Source: Candidatus Poribacteria bacterium
GTDB lineage: Bacteria > Poribacteria > WGA-4E > WGA-3G
DNA length: 39,661 nt
Direction: 5' to 3'
Assembly: GCA_022827885.1 (NCBI GenBank)
Contig: JAJEIP010000018.1
Coordinates: 1-39,661, forward strand
A model generated the notes under the pieces. It ran no database searches and was not told the DNA's origin. It saw only the letters and a program-made list of their open reading frames with translations. Shown piece by piece: positions 8,439-16,309 of this stretch (position 1 is its first letter; each line of letters begins with the position of its first letter). A program made the position numbers and the translations under genes.

Positions 8439-9047
8439 TTATGCATCTTCTCGACTCAGAACTTCTCTATCTTCAGATGACGGTGGTTTCGGATCCCACT
8501 GGATACCTGTGCGTTCAGCAACAATCTTTTCCGCTTCGGCTTTAGCACTACCGTCTATTACCTTAGACTTAGACAGATATTTTTGAAAATTGGCAATAAC
8601 TTCCTGTTGATTATCAAGCTCAATAGCACAAAATCTCCTGTTTCTCCACGGGACATGGGTTTTATACGCGAAATAGAAATCCCATCTTCTGCCATTAGTT
8701 GCAACGCCGATATCTACACCCTCTTGAAAGATATAACGGGCTATCTGGTCTTGAGGCTCCTCCATTTCAATATTGGCACTCCATCGCTTACATTCAACCA
8801 AAACCAGCGGTTTCCCTTCATTCTGTAAAGCATAGTCAACTTTGTTCCCATTTCCAACTCGGAATTCTGGAAAAACCTCCAATGTGTCTATATTTGCATA
8901 GTCCCACCCTAAGGCGGTGAGAATAGGCAATACCACAAACTGCTTGGTCGCGGCTTCGTCAAAGTCCAGGTCTCCAATCTTTCCCGTAAAGTTTACAATA
9001 TCGGAAATAGTTTGTGTTAACTGCTCGGCGTTGTCTTGTTCCGGCAT
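8439..9047 (-). CDS. HsdR_N-like PD-(D/E)XK nuclease domain protein
   Basis: This is a stand-alone copy of the nuclease domain found at the N-terminus of type I restriction subunits (HSDR_N family). With the start at ATG 9047 (GGGA upstream) it has about 202 residues; a longer TTG start at 9068 lacks support. The active-site pattern is intact: VDYAL (D71) and LVLVECK (E85, K87), preceded by FDEAATKQFVVLPILTALGWD, typical of this family. The ATPase/helicase part of HsdR is absent and no hsdM or hsdS is nearby. It may be a defence nuclease acting with a neighbour, or a housekeeping member of this widespread family. It lies between the FRG-TPR gene and the first PIN cassette. Confidence 0.78.
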   Translation of the reverse strand: MPEQDNAEQLTQTISDIVNFTGKIGDLDFDEAATKQFVVLPILTALGWDYANIDTLEVFPEFRVGNGNKVDYALQNEGKPLVLVECKRWSANIEMEEPQDQIARYIFQEGVDIGVATNGRRWDFYFAYKTHVPWRNRRFCAIELDNQQEVIANFQKYLSKSKVIDGSAKAEAEKIVAERTGIQWDPKPPSSEDREVLSREDA

Positions 9048-9117
9048 ATTTTCCCTTTGTTGCCACAAGTGCGATATCGTTCAATATAATAAATACGTCC
9101 ACTGCAAGGATATCAAT

Positions 9118-9591
9118 TTAATCCAACGGATCGGTTTCTTGTATTTGTTGATTTGGTTTTACGTTGGTATCGCTGTTCAGCAAGGACTGCTGTAGTAGGT
9201 CAATAGGTTGATCGTCCCTGAGATGTTTGAAATGCTGCTGGACAAACCCTATATATCCGTACACATGTAGTTTATCCACAAGGATTTTAACCGCAAGTTC
9301 ATACATTTCAATATCGGTGAGTTCCAATATCCCCTTGCGCCATGCAGCAACCCTTTCAACTTTGATACGTTCTTCCTCTTTTCGTTCCGCTTCTCTCTTT
9401 TGGATTCGCTTCACAATCGTGTCAATATCAGGTTGATCTGCTAACAATTTATGCCGCTCAACAGAATAATCATACTCGTTGGGTTTACACCGTCGGAGAA
9501 ACCGCTCAGTATATACCGGACCAATTTGTTCTATAAGTTCCTTAATACCAAGTTCATAGATTTCAAGATCGGTCATCTCTAAAATGTCCAC
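9118..9591 (-). CDS. MTD-repeat protein paired with PIN gene (copy 1)
   Basis: This is a 157-residue acidic protein with two copies of one module: EMTDLEIYELGIKELIEQIG (5-24) and ELTDIEMYELAVKILVDKL (about 90-108). A region after the first copy, YSVERHKLLADQPDIDTIVK, is almost identical in the paralogue at 10349-11215. I do not recognise a named family. The start is GTG 9591 behind GAGGAGG (ATG 9576 is an alternative); the SD site lies inside the end of the PIN gene and the genes overlap by 29 bp. Coupling to a PIN toxin-like gene makes it a candidate antitoxin, which the sequence alone does not prove. The C-terminus is Gln-rich and lacks the TPR part of copy 2. Confidence 0.7.
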   Translation of the reverse strand: MDILEMTDLEIYELGIKELIEQIGPVYTERFLRRCKPNEYDYSVERHKLLADQPDIDTIVKRIQKREAERKEEERIKVERVAAWRKGILELTDIEMYELAVKILVDKLHVYGYIGFVQQHFKHLRDDQPIDLLQQSLLNSDTNVKPNQQIQETDPLD

Positions 9592-10066
9592 TTTCTGTTA
9601 CCTCCTCTAACCATGTAACCGGGTTTTCAACCCGAATATAAAGCCGTGTCTGATAGCGTTGTGCTCTCCTGAGGAGCCTATCATCGGTTGTTAGAAAGAT
9701 ATCTGCCTTACTACTTTCAGCACAAGCGATGTGCAAAGCATCTTGCTCCTTAAAACCCAACGATTCAAGTTGTCGTCCCCTTGCTATTTCTTTCGCCCCA
9801 ACAATAACAATTTGGTGTGCGAGATTTAGCCAAGTTTCGACCTGAATCCGTTTTCCTAAATCTGGGGTTTGCTCAACTTCATCAACTACAATTTTGCTGG
9901 ATATCCAGTACCAGTGCGACCTTAAAAAATGAATTAGAATTCGCCTAATAACTTGGGCCTCTTCAATAAGTCGGACCTGTGTTGGCGGATCAAGAAGCCG
10001 ACTCAAGCAACATGTATCAAGATAAATTTTCCAAAATTGCAAATTGGGCTGCACACGTCCATCCAA
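9563..10066 (-). CDS. PIN-domain nuclease, toxin-like (copy 1)
   Basis: This is a 167-residue PIN-fold protein, predicted Mg-dependent RNase, as in VapC toxins. The acidic residues are present: IYLDTCCLSR (D17), VVDEVE (D62/E63), EQDALHIACAES (D109) and IFLTTDDRLL (D128/D129). Its closest relative here is the PIN gene at 11190. The start is unclear: TTG 10066 has no SD site, and homology to copy 2 continues upstream to an in-frame TAG, so copy 1 may have lost its original start. It overlaps the downstream MTD-repeat gene. The VapC-like role is inferred from family and gene pairing. Confidence 0.8.
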   Translation of the reverse strand: MDGRVQPNLQFWKIYLDTCCLSRLLDPPTQVRLIEEAQVIRRILIHFLRSHWYWISSKIVVDEVEQTPDLGKRIQVETWLNLAHQIVIVGAKEIARGRQLESLGFKEQDALHIACAESSKADIFLTTDDRLLRRAQRYQTRLYIRVENPVTWLEEVTESGHFRDDRS

Positions 10067-10091
10067 ACTTCGCTTGGTAATTTTCTATCAC

Positions 10092-10250
10092 AACCCAAGT
10101 TGCGACTTACAAGATTTTAGGAAACCTGTAGACAGCGTTTCTTACCGAAATGAGTTCATGATTCACGGGTCTTCCGTAGCGTAGACTGTCAGTCTGCCCC
10201 ATCATCAGCACAACCTAACAGGTTATGCTACAAACTGGCAACTTAGGTTA
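10092..10250. mobile_element. MITE-like element 1
   Basis: A stretch of about 159 bp is bounded by inverted repeats: left AACCCAAGTTGCGAC (10092-10106) and right, read on the minus strand, TAACCTAAGTTGCCA (10250-10236). It has no coding capacity. Inside are two palindromes: AGACTGTCAGTCT near 10187 and AACCTAACAGGTT near 10211. It lies directly upstream of PIN copy 1, like element 2 before PIN copy 2. Elements 2 and 3 share the terminal sequence but not the same core. Confidence 0.6.
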
Positions 10251-10348
10251 CTACAGGTTAACAGAATACAACGCAAGACCTTTTACTGAATTAGCACATC
10301 ACAATAAAGGACCAGATGCCCCGGTAGATTTAGATTTTAGGCCGACTG

Positions 10349-11215
10349 TTAAGTTAACATCGCCCTAATGTCTTCCGGCAATTGAACACCATTCTTCAAC
10401 TCAAAGTCCGCAACGTTTTCATAATCCTTACGAAACGACGCAACGATGTTGAAATCTTTACTCCTTGCAAAAGTTAGGTCTGCTCTGGCTCTTTCCCATT
10501 CCTTTAGGTGTAACCACGCCTCGCCACGAGCACTATAGGCTTCAGCATAATCGGGTTCGCGTTTTATGACTTCGTTATAATCCTTTATGGCTTTGTCATA
10601 CTCGCGTTTTTTGCAGTAAGCGACACCGCGATGGTAATAGGCTTTGGCGTAATGAGGTTTCAGCTTTATCGCCTCGTCATAATCGGCGATGGCTTTGTCA
10701 TGCTCGCCAATGTAACCGTAGGCATTGCCACGCTTAATGTAGGCTTCAACTATTTTCGGATTGAAGGTCAAGCTTGCAGTGTAAAGTTTAATGTATTCTT
10801 TAGCTTCCTCCCGATTCTTAATCAGACCCCGAGGGGGCCCGCCGTTAAGTTCTTGGCAGATCTGGATAAACCCTATTGATCCAGCAGCACCAAGTTTATT
10901 GATAAGGACTTGATTCCCGATTTCACAAATCTCAATATCTGTCATTTTTCGGATTTCGCTTTGGGGCATAGCAAATTTTTTGGCACGCGCGCGTTCCTCT
11001 GCTTCCCATGCTGAACGCCCGTCTTGGATCTGTTTAACAATCGTGTCAATGTCGGGCTGATCCGCTAATAATTTATGCCGATCAACAGAGTAATTACCTT
11101 TACCGGGTTGGCACTGCTGAATAAATCGCGGCACTTCAGAGGCACCAAGTTTATTGGTAAGGACTTTAAGCCCCATTTCATAAAGTTCATTATCTGTCAT
11201 TTCGAGTGCGCTCAT
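10349..11215 (-). CDS. MTD-repeat TPR protein paired with PIN gene (copy 2)
   Basis: This is a 288-residue protein. The first half holds two copies of the module seen at 9118-9591 (EMTDNELYEMGLKVLTNKLG at 5-24; KMTDIEICEIGNQVLINKLG at about 90-109) and the same YSVDRHKLLADQPDIDTIVK region. The second half has about three TPR units (IKRGNAYGYIGEHDKAIADY and two more), then a C-terminal tail shared with the FRG-TPR protein (EAWLHLKEWERARADL, ADFELKNGVQLPEDIRAM). ATG 11215 has AGGAG upstream, inside the PIN gene; the genes overlap by 26 bp. It is the likely partner of the PIN protein, with TPRs as an added interaction part. No named function can be assigned. Confidence 0.72.
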   Translation of the reverse strand: MSALEMTDNELYEMGLKVLTNKLGASEVPRFIQQCQPGKGNYSVDRHKLLADQPDIDTIVKQIQDGRSAWEAEERARAKKFAMPQSEIRKMTDIEICEIGNQVLINKLGAAGSIGFIQICQELNGGPPRGLIKNREEAKEYIKLYTASLTFNPKIVEAYIKRGNAYGYIGEHDKAIADYDEAIKLKPHYAKAYYHRGVAYCKKREYDKAIKDYNEVIKREPDYAEAYSARGEAWLHLKEWERARADLTFARSKDFNIVASFRKDYENVADFELKNGVQLPEDIRAMLT

Positions 11216-11720
11216 TTTCTGTCATCTCCTGGAACCATGTATACGGATTTTCAACCCTAACGCGAAGTTGCACATTATAACGACTTCCGCTTCTGAGGAG
11301 TCTGTCATCTGTTGTCAGGAAAACATCCGCAGTGCCGCTCTCAGCGCATGCAAGATGCAAAGCATCCAATCCGCCAAACCCCAACGCCTCCAGTCGCTTC
11401 CGTCTTGATATTTCACTCGCGCCAATGGAAACAGTCTGATGAGCGTCAGTTAGCCAACCTTTGATCCGGAGACGTTGGTCTAAGTCTTGAATTCGCCCTA
11501 CCTCATCTATTAAAGCATCACTAGAGATCCAATCCCAATGCTCTGTACGAAGCTGAGAAATGATCAATCTGATAACTTCGGTTTCTTGCCGGATTCGAGT
11601 CTGTGCTTGATCATCAAAAAAACGACTCAAACAGCACGTATCAAGATAAATTCTCAAGGGTTGCCCATAGGTATGCACGCGTATATCCAGACGCTGTTCG
11701 GTGATTTTTTTAGTCGTCAA
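11190..11720 (-). CDS. PIN-domain nuclease, toxin-like (copy 2)
   Basis: This is a 176-residue PIN-fold protein, probable RNase. It has the same acidic framework as copy 1: IYLDTCCLSRFF, ALIDEVG, GLDALHLACAES and VFLTTDDRLLR. The start TTG 11720 lacks an SD site, and the first 20 residues before the PIN core are uncertain; an internal GTG is possible. The gene is followed, with 26-bp overlap, by the MTD-repeat TPR gene, and preceded by MITE-like element 2 and a promoter-like sequence at 11913-11942. The arrangement copies the 9118-10066 pair, so a duplication created both. Toxin function is inferred from the PIN family and pairing. Confidence 0.82.
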   Translation of the reverse strand: MTTKKITEQRLDIRVHTYGQPLRIYLDTCCLSRFFDDQAQTRIRQETEVIRLIISQLRTEHWDWISSDALIDEVGRIQDLDQRLRIKGWLTDAHQTVSIGASEISRRKRLEALGFGGLDALHLACAESGTADVFLTTDDRLLRSGSRYNVQLRVRVENPYTWFQEMTENERTRNDR

Positions 11721-11726
11721 TTAACA

Positions 11727-11880
11727 TAACGCAAGTTGCCACCTATTCGACATAGCACTCCTACGGAGTGCGGTGGGTCTGAGTATACTGTTTTCTATAG
11801 ACATATCACCCCTACGGGGTGAAAAAAGTCTGGAAAACCCCATTAAAGCGTCTGAAATCTGTTAGTAGCAACTTGGGTTA
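11727..11880. mobile_element. MITE-like element 2
   Basis: The 154-bp element has terminal inverted repeats TAACGCAAGTTGCCAC (11727-11742) and, on the other strand, TAACCCAAGTTGCTAC (11880-11865): 14 of 16 match. The core has two short palindromes, GCACTCCTACGGAGTGC and TCACCCCTACGGGGTGA, the second preceded by TTTTCTATAGACATA as in element 3. It has no ORF. It lies between the promoter-like site at 11913-11942 and the PIN gene, so it would form the mRNA leader. Confidence 0.7.
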
Positions 11881-11912
11881 ACATAATACAAATTGGTCTG
11901 CTTTATTGAATT

Positions 11913-11942
11913 AGCATACCATAATACGGAGCCGGAGGTCAA
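11913..11942 (-). promoter_or_regulatory. Probable promoter of PIN cassette 2
   Basis: Minus strand: -35 TTGACC (11942-11937), 18-nt spacer, -10 TATGCT (11918-11913), followed by AATTCAATAAAG. The matching region of cassette 1 (about 10280-10315) is recognisable, but the spacer is about 8 nt shorter and the -10 reads TGTGCT, so that copy may be weak or dead. Confidence 0.5.
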
Positions 11943-12246
11943 GGAAAACCTAATCCTGATCAGAGCCATTCAGCCTTCAGTTTTCTGCTGTCTTCAAGCA
12001 GGAAGTTGGGATTCGGGGTGTTTTTGCAATGTAACACAAGGGATGGAAGTCATTGACGATTCCTCTTAAAAGGGTCTCTTGTTTTGGTGCGGTTCGGAAA
12101 CCGCACCTACCAAGGGAATTGCGTAAGTCCTAAATAAAAAACGAACCTTTTCTGAACGGATCTGACTAAATAACCAAAAGCAAGATGTAAATGTCTTTCC
12201 TCAAAAGATAATTGGGCATTCACAAAATTATAAAGGAGACAAAAAA
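11943..12246. other. Intergenic region before the Spy-like gene
   Basis: No gene is visible. The region holds the GGTGCGGTT hairpin repeat (12086-12107) and, at its end, the SD sequence AAAGGAG (12231-12237) of the gene at 12247. I could not place a convincing promoter for that gene. Confidence 0.6.
12086..12112. repeat. Palindromic repeat family B, intergenic copy
   Basis: GGTGCGGTT and AACCGCACC form a 9-bp stem with loop CGGA, followed by TACCA. The same stem, flank and a one-base loop change (AGGA) occur inside the UxaA-like gene at 36463-36488. Confidence 0.8.
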
Positions 12247-12750
12247 ATGAAAAGGAAATGGTTCGTACTTAGCACAATCGCAGCAATCGCAATGGTCGGA
12301 ATGTTCGTTTTTGAAAATACGGCAGCAGCACATCGAGAGGTCCACAACAAACGAGAATATCGCAAAGACAATGCCCGTGCAACCCGGGATAGGATCGCCA
12401 GGCTAAATCCGGTGGCGACTCTCAATCAGTCGTGGATAGATTTGACTTTCGGTGTGGAACTTGACACAGAGACGTTGGCGAAGGTGCATCCGATCTATCA
12501 GAAAACCCGTGAGACGCTCCAGACACAGATTAAAGAGGCACGTGAATCCGATGAGAAGCGGGAGGCAGTGAAGAAACTCCGTGAGAGCATCAAGGAAACG
12601 CAGACACAATTCTACGCGAGCCTCAAAGAGGTCTTAACAGAAGAACAGATGACGAAACTGACGGAATTAACGAAGAAACGGCGCACAGAAGCACGGAAAC
12701 GCGTCAATGAACTCCGTCGTAGCCAGCGAGAGTCTCGTAGGCATCGTTAA
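12247..12750 (+). CDS. Exported Spy/CpxP-like helical protein
   Basis: This is a 167-residue protein. A Sec signal peptide covers roughly residues 1-28 (KRKWFVLS, hydrophobic core, ending NTAAAH). The mature part is highly charged and helical, with paired helices around RETLQTQIKEARES and a motif LTEEQMTKL near residue 139 that resembles the LTxxQ motif of Spy/CpxP envelope chaperones. The Arg/Lys-rich tail ends RESRRHR. It is a single gene with ATG behind AAAGGAG. Role by analogy: periplasmic stress, folding or metal response; the similarity is weak, so the family call is tentative. Confidence 0.65.
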   Translation: MKRKWFVLSTIAAIAMVGMFVFENTAAAHREVHNKREYRKDNARATRDRIARLNPVATLNQSWIDLTFGVELDTETLAKVHPIYQKTRETLQTQIKEARESDEKREAVKKLRESIKETQTQFYASLKEVLTEEQMTKLTELTKKRRTEARKRVNELRRSQRESRRHR

Positions 12751-12784
12751 AGTCCACCGGCAGACCGGAAAATTCTTGGTTGGA

Positions 12785-12848
12785 AGCCTGCAAGGGTGGA
12801 AGGTTGGGGGACCATCCTTCCATCCCGCTCTTCCATCCTTCCATTCCA
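12785..12848. repeat. Purine/pyrimidine repeat between convergent genes
   Basis: GGGTGGAAGG (from about 12795) faces CCTTCCATCCC (12822-12832), forming a potential hairpin, and CTTCCATCC-like words repeat up to 12848. It lies between the ends of the Spy-like gene and mmsA. A similar CACCCTTCCATG word occurs at 39496-39507. There is no U-tract, so I do not call a terminator. Confidence 0.5.
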
Positions 12849-12857
12849 GTATCCACA

Positions 12858-14345
12858 CTATGCCCAACGTTCAACGACGACTTTCTTCTGGGTGAAGAAA
12901 TCTACGGCATCCCAACTCTGACCGTGGAGGTCCCCGAAGAAGCTATCCTTCCAGCCGCTGAAGGGGAAGAATGCCATCGGCGCAGCGACACCAATGTTAA
13001 TGCCGACATTCCCGATCTCTGCTTCATAACGGAATTTACGGGCAGCGGCGCCACTACTTGTAAAGAGACACGCCATGTTGCCGTAACGCCCGCTATTGAT
13101 GAGTCGGATTGCGTCGTCGATCGTCTCAACATGGATAAGTCCTAAAACCGGTCCGAAGATTTCGGTTCTGGCAATATCACCCTGTGGATTCAGGTCATTG
13201 AGGATTGTTGGACGAATAAAATTGCCGTTTTCACCGCCGTTGATGCTCGGATACCTGCCATCAACGAGAAGTTGCGCCCCCTCATCAGCCCCGGCTTGAA
13301 TAAGTCCTTCAATTCGGCTTTTGCTCTCCGAAGTGATGACGGGACCCATTTCGACCCCCTCTTCCAGTCCATTTCCGACCACTCGATCCGTAGCGGTGTC
13401 GGCGATGGCTTCTGTGAACCAAGAACGCGCCTCACCCACAGTGAACGTAAGGGAAGCGGCAAGACACCGTTGCCCGGCACATCCGAAGGCACTCTCAGCT
13501 GCCGCATTGACAGTAAACTGCGGATCCGCATCAGGCAGGACAATCAGCGGATTTTTCGCGCCCCCTTGACACTGAACCCGTTTGCCGTTTGCAGCAGCCT
13601 TCGCATAGATTTCTTTAGCAGTCGCAGTCGCCCCGACAAAACTGATGCCTCGGATGTCTGGATGCGTCAAGATTGCATCCACAGTCTCGCGTCCACCATT
13701 CACAAGATTGACAACGCCTTTCGGCAGTCCTGTCTGTTCCAGTAACTGAAACACCTTTTGCATGGTGATCGGCACTTTTTCGGAAGGTTTCACGATGTAA
13801 GTGTTGCCACAAGCAATGGCATACGGTAGAAACCAGAAAGTAATCATCCCCGGAAAGTTGAAAGGTGCGATTGCAGCACACACACCAACAGGTTGACGAA
13901 TCATAAACTCGTCGATACCGGTCGCAATATCCTCCAAGTTTGTGCCTTGCATGAGTGTCGGAATCCCACAGGCGACTTCAACATTCTCGATCGCGCGCCG
14001 CATTTCACCCTTCGCCTCGTCAAGCGTCTTACCGCATTCAAGTGTAATCGTTCTGGCGATGTCCTCCAGGTTCTCCTCCAAAAGGGTTTTCAAGGCGAAA
14101 AGGTATTGCACCCGTTCAACGGGGGGTGTCCGCCGCCATTCGTGGAGGGCATCAGCGGCGGCTGTAGCGGCTTGATGGACCTCTTCCGCGGGCGAAAGCG
14201 GCACCTGCGTGAGAACTTCTCCAGTCGCTGGGTTTGTGACATCGATCAGCTCAGCCGCCTCGGATTTTTGCCATGTGTTATTAACGTAGTTCGGTAGCGG
14301 TGTTTGTAGGTTTCCGCTTTTAAGAAGACTCACATCGGTTTCCAT
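12858..14345 (-). CDS. mmsA: CoA-acylating methylmalonate-semialdehyde dehydrogenase
   Basis: This aldehyde dehydrogenase (495 residues) converts (methyl)malonate semialdehyde plus CoA and NAD to propionyl- or acetyl-CoA, the last step of valine or inositol breakdown (also called iolA). The catalytic Cys is C294 in GQRCLA. The general-base Glu of hydrolytic ALDHs is replaced in the QGGAKN segment, as expected for the CoA-dependent MMSDH class. The C-terminal [15 protein letters not shown] and FTQKK motifs are diagnostic. ATG follows AGGAGG; the gene lies 12 bp after ctpA. iolG and iolE at 1.6-3.6 kb suggest use in inositol catabolism. Confidence 0.93.
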   Translation of the reverse strand: METDVSLLKSGNLQTPLPNYVNNTWQKSEAAELIDVTNPATGEVLTQVPLSPAEEVHQAATAAADALHEWRRTPPVERVQYLFALKTLLEENLEDIARTITLECGKTLDEAKGEMRRAIENVEVACGIPTLMQGTNLEDIATGIDEFMIRQPVGVCAAIAPFNFPGMITFWFLPYAIACGNTYIVKPSEKVPITMQKVFQLLEQTGLPKGVVNLVNGGRETVDAILTHPDIRGISFVGATATAKEIYAKAAANGKRVQCQGGAKNPLIVLPDADPQFTVNAAAESAFGCAGQRCLAASLTFTVGEARSWFTEAIADTATDRVVGNGLEEGVEMGPVITSESKSRIEGLIQAGADEGAQLLVDGRYPSINGGENGNFIRPTILNDLNPQGDIARTEIFGPVLGLIHVETIDDAIRLINSGRYGNMACLFTSSGAAARKFRYEAEIGNVGINIGVAAPMAFFPFSGWKDSFFGDLHGQSWDAVDFFTQKKVVVERWA

Positions 14346-14357
14346 CGTATACCCTCC

Positions 14358-15797
14358 TTAGTTCTCTTTCGCGAAAAGTTCAAGTACTTTCAATTGTTCC
14401 ATAGCGGCGACGATTTGCGGATCATGCTCCAGTTCGTCCCGAGAATTTTCTGTAATCTGGGCAAGTGCGTATTTAATGCCGATATCGCTGAGGATAATCT
14501 GTTCTTCGGTGAGAGCGTCGCTCAAACGTTGATAATTTCGCAGCAGTTTTGCCGCCTGTCGGTCATCACGAGAGGCGTGAGAAGCGGCTGCGAGTTGTGC
14601 TAACACATCATCGCCATTCTCTTCCATAAAGGTTTTAAGTTTCTCATGATCACGGAGTTTCAACTGCATCTGGCGTTCAGAACGGCTAAACCATGCGGAC
14701 TCAACATCAGGGATAATACCGACCTTGTCAATATTGACCCCGTTCGGTGTAAAGTAACTCGCGACGGTTAATTTCACAGCAGCTTTTGAATTGCTCAGCG
14801 GAAACACACGTTGAACGGATGCTTTCCCGAAGGTCTTATTGCCCATGACAAGTCCGCGCCCGTGGTCTTTAATGGCGCCAGCGACGATCTCAGAAGCACT
14901 CGCGCTCCCACCATCAACGAGTACAATCAGCGGAAAGTACTCCCTTTTTACCCCTTTCGCCTTGAAGTCCTCGCGCGTCTCAATGCCTTTACTGTAAACA
15001 ACAAGTTGGCCGGGGGTGAGGAAGTCGCTCGCGATATCAACGGCAGAAGTGAGGAGTCCGCCAGGATTTAAACGGAGATCAAGAATGACACCCCGGACAT
15101 TCTGTGCCTTGAAGTCCACAAAAGCGTTATCTACGTCGTTTGCTGTCGTATCAAGAAATTGATTGATTTTGATATAGCCAATATTATCTCCGATGATATC
15201 CTGTTCAACGCTCGGAATCCGAATGACTTCACGCGTGACAGTAACCTCAACCGGACGGTTATCGTTCTGACGCACGACCGTAATGGAAACAGGAGTTCCC
15301 GGTTCACCCCGCAGCTGATCAACTGCCTCGTTCAAGGTCATAACAGCTGTCGATTCGCCTTCAATATGGCTAATAACATCTCCGCTTTGCAAACCCGCCA
15401 ATGAAGCAGGACTCCCCTTAAACGGCGTCACCACAGTCAGCATATCTTCCCGAATTCCGATAAGCATCCCAAGACCGCCGTATTTGCCACGGTTCTGCGT
15501 TCGGAACTCAGCGATGTCCGGAATGAATTGACTGTATGGGTCCAATTTGCGAAGCATGCCATTGATGGCACCCTCTATCAGCTCTTTGGAATCCGGTGTT
15601 TCGAGATGTGCCTGTTTAATATAAGCAAGGACCTCTGAGAAAAGCGCGAGATTCTCTACCAATATATCATCGGAGGTTTCTTCTGAACTCCAACTGAACG
15701 GTAGAAACGCGCAGATAAGAAACACTGATAACAAGATTCGCAAACAGGTTCCAGGCGAAATTCGTGAGTTTCCGAAACTTATCGTTAAAAATTTCAC
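14358..15797 (-). CDS. ctpA: Carboxy-terminal processing protease (S41 family)
   Basis: This is an exported S41 serine protease of 479 residues. Signal peptide or anchor: about residues 17-37 (ILLSVFLICAFLPF). A PDZ domain covers about 105-190 (GLGMLIGI, GLQSGDVISHIEGE), followed by the S41 core with GVILDLRLNPGG, the Ser nucleophile in GGSASASEI (about S300) and the Lys in KTFGKASVQ (about K325). The C-terminal 100 residues are helical. The start is GTG behind GGAGGG. It lies 32 bp after a small membrane-protein gene and 12 bp before mmsA. Expected role: processing or quality control of envelope proteins. Confidence 0.93.
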   Translation of the reverse strand: MKFLTISFGNSRISPGTCLRILLSVFLICAFLPFSWSSEETSDDILVENLALFSEVLAYIKQAHLETPDSKELIEGAINGMLRKLDPYSQFIPDIAEFRTQNRGKYGGLGMLIGIREDMLTVVTPFKGSPASLAGLQSGDVISHIEGESTAVMTLNEAVDQLRGEPGTPVSITVVRQNDNRPVEVTVTREVIRIPSVEQDIIGDNIGYIKINQFLDTTANDVDNAFVDFKAQNVRGVILDLRLNPGGLLTSAVDIASDFLTPGQLVVYSKGIETREDFKAKGVKREYFPLIVLVDGGSASASEIVAGAIKDHGRGLVMGNKTFGKASVQRVFPLSNSKAAVKLTVASYFTPNGVNIDKVGIIPDVESAWFSRSERQMQLKLRDHEKLKTFMEENGDDVLAQLAAASHASRDDRQAAKLLRNYQRLSDALTEEQIILSDIGIKYALAQITENSRDELEHDPQIVAAMEQLKVLELFAKEN

Positions 15798-15829
15798 TTT
15801 TTATTCCCTCCTGCCGACACTATAGTTTT

Positions 15830-16309
15830 TTAATAAAAGTAGTTTCGTAGCCTTTGGATACTCGGAATCCGAAAAGCGATAAAGGCTGCGGCAGCACAGT
15901 AGAGCAGATCAATACGACTCATCCGGGCTTGCATCAGCTCCCAAACGGACTGTCCCTTAAACACAACCGTCGCGGTCGGCATGGCTTGCTCTATGGATAT
16001 ATTATGCTCTTGGCTCAGTTGCTCCGCGATTTCGGCAACCGCATTCCACTGGACATCCAGATATTTTCCGATAAAAATACCGAGTATCGCGAAAATCGCA
16101 GCGGCAGCACAGACAACACGCCACATCGTTCTTGCATCACGTTCGAGACTTCGGCTGCTCGTGAGGAGTATTCCCACGCCAGTCAATATACCGATACCGA
16201 TAGCAACGAAGCCAGCAGTCCGTCCTGTCCACTGGATATATTTTGCCCAAAGGACCCCGCCTATCGCCGCGCCAAGGAGTCCGCCGAACGGTGCTGTCAA
16301 GGTGTTCAT
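15830..16309 (-). CDS. Small integral membrane protein, unknown
   Basis: This is a 159-residue protein with four likely membrane segments: Gly/Ala-rich residues about 8-24, 31-50, 65-83 and 133-147. A soluble stretch lies between the third and fourth (NAVAEIAEQLSQEHNISIEQ). I recognise no family. Its start codon overlaps the gatA stop codon (TAATG), so it is translationally coupled to gatA; ctpA follows after 32 bp. The coupling to a tRNA amidotransferase gene is probably organisational rather than functional. Confidence 0.72.
   Translation of the reverse strand: MNTLTAPFGGLLGAAIGGVLWAKYIQWTGRTAGFVAIGIGILTGVGILLTSSRSLERDARTMWRVVCAAAAIFAILGIFIGKYLDVQWNAVAEIAEQLSQEHNISIEQAMPTATVVFKGQSVWELMQARMSRIDLLYCAAAAFIAFRIPSIQRLRNYFY

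Noticed and set aside
9048-9068. TTG start for the HsdR_N-like protein
   Set aside because: No SD at this site; ATG 9047 has GGGA upstream and keeps all family residues.
12785-12848. Rho-independent terminator between the Spy-like gene and mmsA
   Set aside because: A stem is possible but there is no U-tract; the region looks like a short polypyrimidine repeat.
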